A stretch of DNA of 64,000 bases from Desarmillaria ectypa (lineage: Eukaryota > Basidiomycota > Agaricomycetes > Agaricales > Physalacriaceae): contig JAUDYN010000005.1 in the NCBI GenBank assembly GCA_030407005.1, forward strand, positions 310,001 through 374,000. Direction: 5' to 3'. Shown here in pieces: positions 58,725-64,000 of the stretch. The position numbers and the translations under genes are program-made. Below the pieces are notes generated by a model. The model saw only the letters and a list, made by a program, of their open reading frames with translations. It ran no database searches and was not told the origin of the DNA. Numbering within the stretch: the stretch's first letter is position 1; each line of letters begins with the position of its first letter.

Positions 58725-59148
58725 TGTTAGGCACCGCCTTGAGCACGTGACTTGGGACCGTCAGCTGATCCTCTCTGGGCCGTTACGCGTTCGAACGATC
58801 ACCCAAAATGAGAGAACTACGCTAATAGTCTTTAGTGTAATGCGAGTAAGGAGTTTATAGTGTTAATTAAAACAAGAGATAGAGTACAATGGTCTAAGGT
58901 ACTCTGTTTATATAGTATTCCTACGGCGTTATATTTAGGTGAAACGCTACGGTCCATGCACAAACGGTGTTGAAGTAGGACGATCCGGGAGGATCATAGA
59001 ACCAATGGGAGTTGTCTGGGGTGACAGACAGTGAGAACGAGGGTGGTATCCGGCGAATAGCTGGATACGAGTCGGTTTCTGGACTAGATTAGATGGATGA
59101 GTCATGGATATGACTCGGATAAGATAAGATAACGGAAAAATCGTAACA
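58725..59148 (-). repeat. Gypsy 3' LTR, copy C
   Basis: 424 bp bounded by TGTTAG...CGTAACA, a 5-bp terminal inverted repeat. Read on the minus strand it starts TGTTACGATTTTTCC and contains a TATATAAACAGAG promoter-like segment. It is preceded on that strand by a polypurine stretch (AACAAGGGGGTAA, about 59,149-59,161), so it is the 3' LTR of the element running leftward. The flanking pentamer on the left is TTATT. Confidence 0.85.
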
Positions 59149-59180
59149 TTACCCCCTTGTTAAAGCAGTCGTCCCGACTG

Positions 59181-61235
59181 CTAGGGTTCTTCCAAAGGGG
59201 TGTCGTTTTGTGTTGCGATTTGATTGACCCAGTACTGATCAATCAGCTTTTTCCATATTTCCTCATCTGGATTGATGATCCATTTGATGCGTCCATCTGT
59301 TCTTTTGGCAAGGTAGGCTACGTCGCCGTGTTCCGAATATTCGTGGTCTAGTATTTTGACCACTATTTTCCTGGTTGCGATTTTTGGAGTATATACAGTG
59401 CGGTTTACATTGGCCTTATACTCTTGGATCGCTTCCGAGGCGTTCTTCATTTCGTTCTCTCGGACCCATGAATTGTGTTCACGAGTCCATCCCTTCCATT
59501 TGACTAGATAGTCTGTGACTTCCCTAGATGGTTGTCCTCGCTTGGATCGTACCTTTCTGGTGCGCGAGTCCAAGACCTCTTCGATTTCATACTCTTCTTG
59601 ACCATCAATGAGGTCCGGAGGAGGAGGAGGCAGTTGTTCTTGGTTTTCAAATGAGGGTGCGATATATGGAGTCAGCAGTTTCTCATTGAACCGGGGATGA
59701 ATCTTCCAGTGGGGTGGCAGTTTCAGTTTGTATGCTGCCACTCCTGACTTTTCAACGATTTCAAACGGTCCCGTTCGTTTGTCGTCAAGTTTTTTCTTTG
59801 GTCGTGGAAGGTGAAGGTTGGCGGTATCAAGCCATACCTTGTCTCCAATTCGGTACTCTCGTTGAGTCTGCTTCTTTTTGTCATATTGCGCTTTCATTTG
59901 TGTTGCCGCCTTTTCTAGTGCTTCGTGGACCTCCTTATGGACTTTGGCCATAGTTTCCGTAAAGTTAACGGCTGTAGGGTTTGCAAAGCCGGTTTTCTGT
60001 ATTGACTCAGGAATGAGTCTGGGATTTCATCCGTATAGGACCATGAAAGGACTTTTGCCCATAGCCGAGTGAACTCGGTTGTTGTGGGCAAATTCGGCGA
60101 GTGGTAGCCATGCTACCCAGTTGGTCTGTCTATGGTTGACAAAGATTCGAAGGTATTTTTCAACCTCCTGGTTGACTCTCTCTGTCTGCCCGTCTGTCTG
60201 CGGATGATAGGCCGTAGACACATTTTGAGTGATATTCAGCATTCGATATAGTTCTTTCATGAATGCTGAAACGAATTGGGGTCCCCTGTCAGAGATAACC
60301 ACCTGCGGCATTCCATGCTTCGCATATACTTGATTGCGAAGGATTAACGCCCATCCTTCTGCTGATAGTTCCTCGTTGCATGGAATCAAGAGGATATTTT
60401 TGGAGAATCGGTCTACGATGACTAGTAGAGCATCAAATCCATCTGACTCCGGGAGTCCGGTGATCATATCGACTGAGATATGTGTCCATGGCATCTCAGG
60501 AATTGCATTGGGGTGAAGAGGGGCAGCCTTGGCCTGTGTGTCGCTCTTCGTCCTTTGACAAGTCTCACATCCTTTGATGTAAGATTCTACGTCCTTCTTC
60601 ATTTTCGGCCACCAATACTCACGGAGTATGAGTTCTTTGGTTTTGGCGATTCCGGGGTGTCCAGCGGTGATATGATCATGGGATTGTGCAATGATTTCAC
60701 CGCGTAACATTGAGTCATTGGGGACATAGACTCGTCCATCGTACCACAGAATTTCGTTCTCCTGTGTGATTCCTCTTTCGTGGTTGAGGGATTTTTCGAT
60801 TCCCTGGTCCCACTGTTCCTTTTGTTTTGTTGCGTCTCTTATACGCGTGATTCTTTCTTCCGTGGTTGGTATTATCAGAGCACGGAAGTGTTCTGGGGAT
60901 AGAACGACAATATCTTTGTTGTCTTCTTTTCCCTGATCGTGATCATCTCGTCTACTGAGAAGATCAGCTTTTTGATTAGCGGTTCCAGCTTTATGTTGAA
61001 GGATAAAGTGGTATTCCGCTAATTCAGTGACCCATCGCACTTGTCGGCGATTCAACTTCTGGGGTTTTCGGAAGTATTGGAGATTCTGGTGGTCAGTCCA
61101 GATCTCGATGGTTTCTTTGGCACCCATGAGATAATGGCGCCACTCCTCTAATGCTAGCATGATGGCTAGTAATTCTTTGTCATAGATCTCATAGTTGCGC
61201 TCGGTAGCGGTGATGTGCTTGGTAATGGCGAGTGA
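59181..61235 (-). pseudogene. Gypsy RNase H-integrase-chromodomain remnant (element C)
   Basis: On the minus strand the order is RNase H (ITATERNYEIYDKELLAI, WTDHQNLQYF, ADLLSRR), integrase zinc finger (HDHITAGHPG, CETCQRTK), the DDE core (VDMITGLP, SDRGPQF, TERVNQEVEKYLR) and a C-terminal part with GDKVWLDTANL. A chromodomain (YEIEEVLDSR, YLVKWKGWTREHNSWV) follows, marking a Ty3/gypsy chromovirus. One in-frame TGA after FMVLYG (60,027-60,029) interrupts the reading, and the frame resumes without shift. Reverse transcriptase and protease are absent: the sequence enters abruptly at the RNase H near 61,235. The element is therefore defective. Confidence 0.88.
60027..60029 (-). other. Premature stop codon in the integrase of element C
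   Basis: TGA directly follows FMVLYG, and NPRLIPES continues in the same frame. A C-to-T change at a CGA codon would produce it. Confidence 0.7.
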
Positions 61236-62640
61236 CAAAAGAATTAGGGAATGGCAATGAACACCAATCACACTAAACCTCTTACTACTCTACACTTAAT
61301 CACCAATATTGAATTCGGGTGGTTTCGAGTACGATGGAAGCACTCTGCAGACTTCAATAATCAAGTACAATTGTCTTTAAGACGTTTTATTCGTTACTAG
61401 TGAGTTTATACAAAGTACTACTCGTACTAGTGGGGTGGGTAAGACACAATTAGATAAGAGTGACTTGGTTTGAGCTACTGCACTCGTTCTGACTGAAACG
61501 GCTTCAGGCTGGTGGCGCTCTTGGCCCTATGCTGCTTCCTACAAGTGATAAACACTTGACTAGCCGCACTCTTGGCTAACTAGTGGCACTCTTGGCCTAA
61601 GAATAAACTGATGGCACTCTTGGCCCTATACTGCTTCCTACAAGTGATAAACACTTGACTAGCCGCACTCTTGGCTAACTAGTGGCACTCTTGGCCTAAG
61701 AATAAACTATAACTCCGAGAACTTTGCTTGAACTAACTTCAAAACACTCCGGACCTTTGCAGGACACAACAGTGACTCTAATGGACTTCAATTCAATGCA
61801 ATTCTATGGGTGACTTAGCGACTATTAATCACTTCGTCGAGGTCAAGCACAAAAGCCTTTAATTGGGGACACCAGTTACTACCAGTGAGGGCTCAACTGT
61901 GGGGATGGCTTGCCTGCTTTGCATGAGTGCCCATCCCACTACTTATATACTACTGAGGCAAAACTATAAATATTATCTGGGTATAGGGTATATTGGTAAG
62001 GATTTCTTGGCTAGTCACGAATAATGGTGAATAATCACACAATAGTCGGTCTAGTCTGTTTTCTTTTCAAATATTCGGTCTAGAGACTCCACAGTTGGTC
62101 TTTCCGCACCCTTGGCACAACTACATGCCCTAGTAACGCGGTTATATGGATATCCAGATATTGGTGCCTGTAACAGCTATCTGATCATGATCGAGGGTGC
62201 AGTCCGGCTCCACTAGCATCGATCATAAGAGATCTATATCGAAATAGTCGGATCCGGGCTCAAGGTTAATCCATTCCTAATTTATTTCTAAGTCCTGTTT
62301 CAAGATTGCCATGTGACTAGTTATCCTGACTTAGGCGTTTATGCCCAGTCTGGGCTGCTAGTGACAGAACTTGATGAGATCTGTGTACTCTGCTCCTGGT
62401 TTTTGTGTGCTAGTAGCATCCTTCATTTGCTAGTGGCTGTATTTCACTTAGTCCTGCTAGCATTCGAGTTACTAGTCTGGCCGGCTGGTAGATTTAACCC
62501 ACTAATGGTGTTGCATCTAAGTCCTGGCTCTACCAGTTGCTTACTGCTTTTAACTATCAGCTCGAAGCCTCAGCTATAGTCCTCTATGTATCACTAGTAT
62601 AGGATAGATGTGCAATAGTATTGTTACAAAATCGCAAAAT
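61236..62640 (-). repeat. Non-coding spacer block of element C
   Basis: About 1.4 kb without reading frames lies where protease and reverse transcriptase should be. Its left part (62,035-62,640) is shared with element B. A 101-nt tandem duplication and a TATATAAGTAGTGGG-like segment (minus strand, near 61,935-61,950) suggest that part derives from another non-autonomous or LTR-like element. No clear ends were established. Confidence 0.6.
61513..61714. repeat. Two-copy tandem repeat, ~101-nt unit
   Basis: A unit starting GGCACTCTTGGCCCTATACTG and continuing through CTACAAGTGATAAACACTTG to CCTAAGAATAAACT is present twice with very few changes. Within it, a GCACTCTTGGC core recurs three times per unit. 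Confidence 0.85.
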
Positions 62641-63999
62641 CTAGGTGTGAATGCATAGACGGCATATCACCGGGTTCGGGATTGGGTCAGGTGGTCCCTG
62701 ACCAGGGGGCGGTCTTGGGATCGAAAATCGATCCGGCCTGTACCCCGGGTAGCCTCTTGGCGGCCCCGGTGATCTCCCCCTCTCCGGCTCCTTCTCGCGC
62801 TCTTGGACTCGGAGGTAGTCTGCCAATGTCTTGCAGGCGGCATCCTCCTTGTCAAGCTCATCGCGCATTTCTGCTATGCACTGCTCTTTCTCCTGTAACT
62901 TGGTTCGCATCTGCTGCCGAGTATCTTCTGCCATGGCAGGGGTTCTTGACGCCCCTGCAGTGGCATTTCCTGCAGGGGCATCTTCTTCTTCCATGCCTTC
63001 TCCTGCCCCTGCAAAGAGAAGGCTACCACCCTGATAGGGGTGGTATCCTTGGTGATGCGCCCTATGATGAGGGGGTGAGTTGGGAAGTGGTCGTGGGCTT
63101 ACGACCAGAGTATCCGGTGGGTGATCCAGATAGATTTCGTATTGAGGGTGGTGGTATTCCATCCCTCCATAATAACCTGTATCGTAGGTAAACGTATTGT
63201 ATTGGGGCTCTTGCCCCCACTCATTCCTCTCGTGCCACCTCCAACCTCCAGAGGTGCTGGAGGGTCCTGTCCAGCTCTTGCTGCCCCTGGGGGGTCCGGG
63301 GTAGTAACCCTGGAAAGCGATCCCCTGCGGTGGGGCGGAAAATTGACTGGTCCCGATTTGCACGGATCCGGTGGTTAACGATGTTGGCCCGGTAGTTACT
63401 GGGCCCATCGAATGGGACTCGGATGGGGTCGCCCCTGTTAAGGGTGAGCCACTCATCCATATCAGCTCTGGGTTCATCCCAGAGATCTCGGGCTTCGACG
63501 TCCCTACATCGAACTTCCCATGCTGCAGTCCGGAATGGACCGAATAGCCTCCAGTCGACCTCGGAGAGGTCTGGCCAGGTATAATCATCCCCGTCCATGT
63601 TGAAGGGGTCGTCGGCGGCACGGGGAGCAGACGGGACCGGGGCGTTGTCTCTGACGATGCCATCGTCGGACTCGTCATCAGAGATTTCGATGACGGGGAG
63701 GGAGGAGAGGGAGATTTCTTCTCTCTCGTCTGGCCACTGCTCATGGCTCTAGGGGCTGTAGGGGTGGTTTTGATCCATGCCGGGATCATCAGGGTGTCGT
63801 GGTCCGGAATGGCCGGACCAGCTACTATTGTCGCTGTCGGGCGATGGGGAATCTGACCTCTGCTGTGATAGGTGGGGGGTGGGGGTTCGAGGACGAGGGG
63901 GGGGGGGCCGGGGTATGGGGGCAGGGGTTCATCGTCCGCAGCCCGAACGTCCCTCGCGTATTCTTCGGCCTCCGTAAGGCCGACTGCTGGTTGCTCCAT
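62641..63999 (-). pseudogene. Gag-like region of element C
   Basis: An open frame of 452 codons starts MEQPAVGLTEAEEYARD at the window edge, with a Pro-rich, acidic N-part. The conserved block with MDGDDYTWPDLSEVDW, VRCRDVEARDLWDE and DMDEWLTLNRGDPIRVPF is in a different frame (63,221-63,598), so the natural reading appears to shift near 63,620. The main frame ends with a coiled coil (EEDAPAGNATAGASRTPAM, LQEKEQCIAEMRDELDKED) and an Arg/Gly/Pro-rich tail. It is G+C- and CpG-rich, unlike remnants A and B. Gag identity is by position and by comparison with A and B. Confidence 0.55.
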
Positions 64000-64000
64000 T

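Noticed and set aside
56268..59148. LTR B and LTR C as the two LTRs of one element
   Set aside because: They face opposite directions and differ strongly in CpG content. Nested insertion explains the arrangement better.
1..64000. CRISPR arrays, bacterial operons or prophage
   Set aside because: Short introns in nearly every gene and fungal domain content make this nuclear fungal DNA, and no regularly spaced repeats were seen.

Overview
The window looks like nuclear DNA of a filamentous basidiomycete (Agaricomycetes). The signs are many short (about 45-60 nt) GT-AG introns with CTNAC-like branch points, FunK1-type fungal kinases, a DUF1996 secreted protein, an AA14-type lytic polysaccharide monooxygenase, Zn2Cys6 and C2H2 regulators, and a Ty3/gypsy chromovirus. 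The species cannot be named from the sequence. All gene models were spliced by eye, so outer limits are firmer than inner exon junctions.

Layout. 0.6-1.0 kb: small C2H2 zinc-finger gene. 2.0-7.4 kb: left arm of a very large inverted repeat, holding a FunK1 kinase gene, a membrane-protein relic and a small secreted-protein gene. 7.4-40.5 kb: a 33-kb single-copy core with an APH-fold phosphotransferase, a SNF2 helicase, a Zn2Cys6 factor divergent from an AA14 LPMO, the urease nickel chaperone UreG, a DUF1996 protein, an MFS transporter, a His/Cys/Gly-rich secreted protein, a DENND6-like DENN protein, a CPSF6-like RRM protein divergent from an unrecognised small gene, SPT2, and urease itself. 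40.5-45.5 kb: right arm of the inverted repeat, nearly identical to the left arm. 45.8-50.4 kb: no convincing gene. 50.4-54.1 kb: two unrecognised genes. 54.95-64 kb: nested, decayed gypsy retroelements running off the right edge.

How the parts relate. Urease and UreG act in one pathway (urea hydrolysis needing GTP-dependent nickel insertion) and lie 16 kb apart. AA14 and the Zn2Cys6 factor share a 0.7-kb divergent promoter. The rest of the core is a mixture of housekeeping (SNF2, SPT2, CPSF6-like, DENND6) and secreted or membrane functions.

The strongest unusual signals are: (1) a pair of about 5-kb near-identical inverted arms bounding the 33-kb urease-containing core, with one end dissolving inside the two FunK1 genes into old, diverged homology, which suggests gene conversion and a possible inversion system; (2) a three-level nest of gypsy-family elements (A contains B, B contains C) in which the two outer copies have lost CpG by C-to-T and G-to-A change; (3) a shared non-coding block that sits after gag in two of these copies in place of protease and reverse transcriptase.
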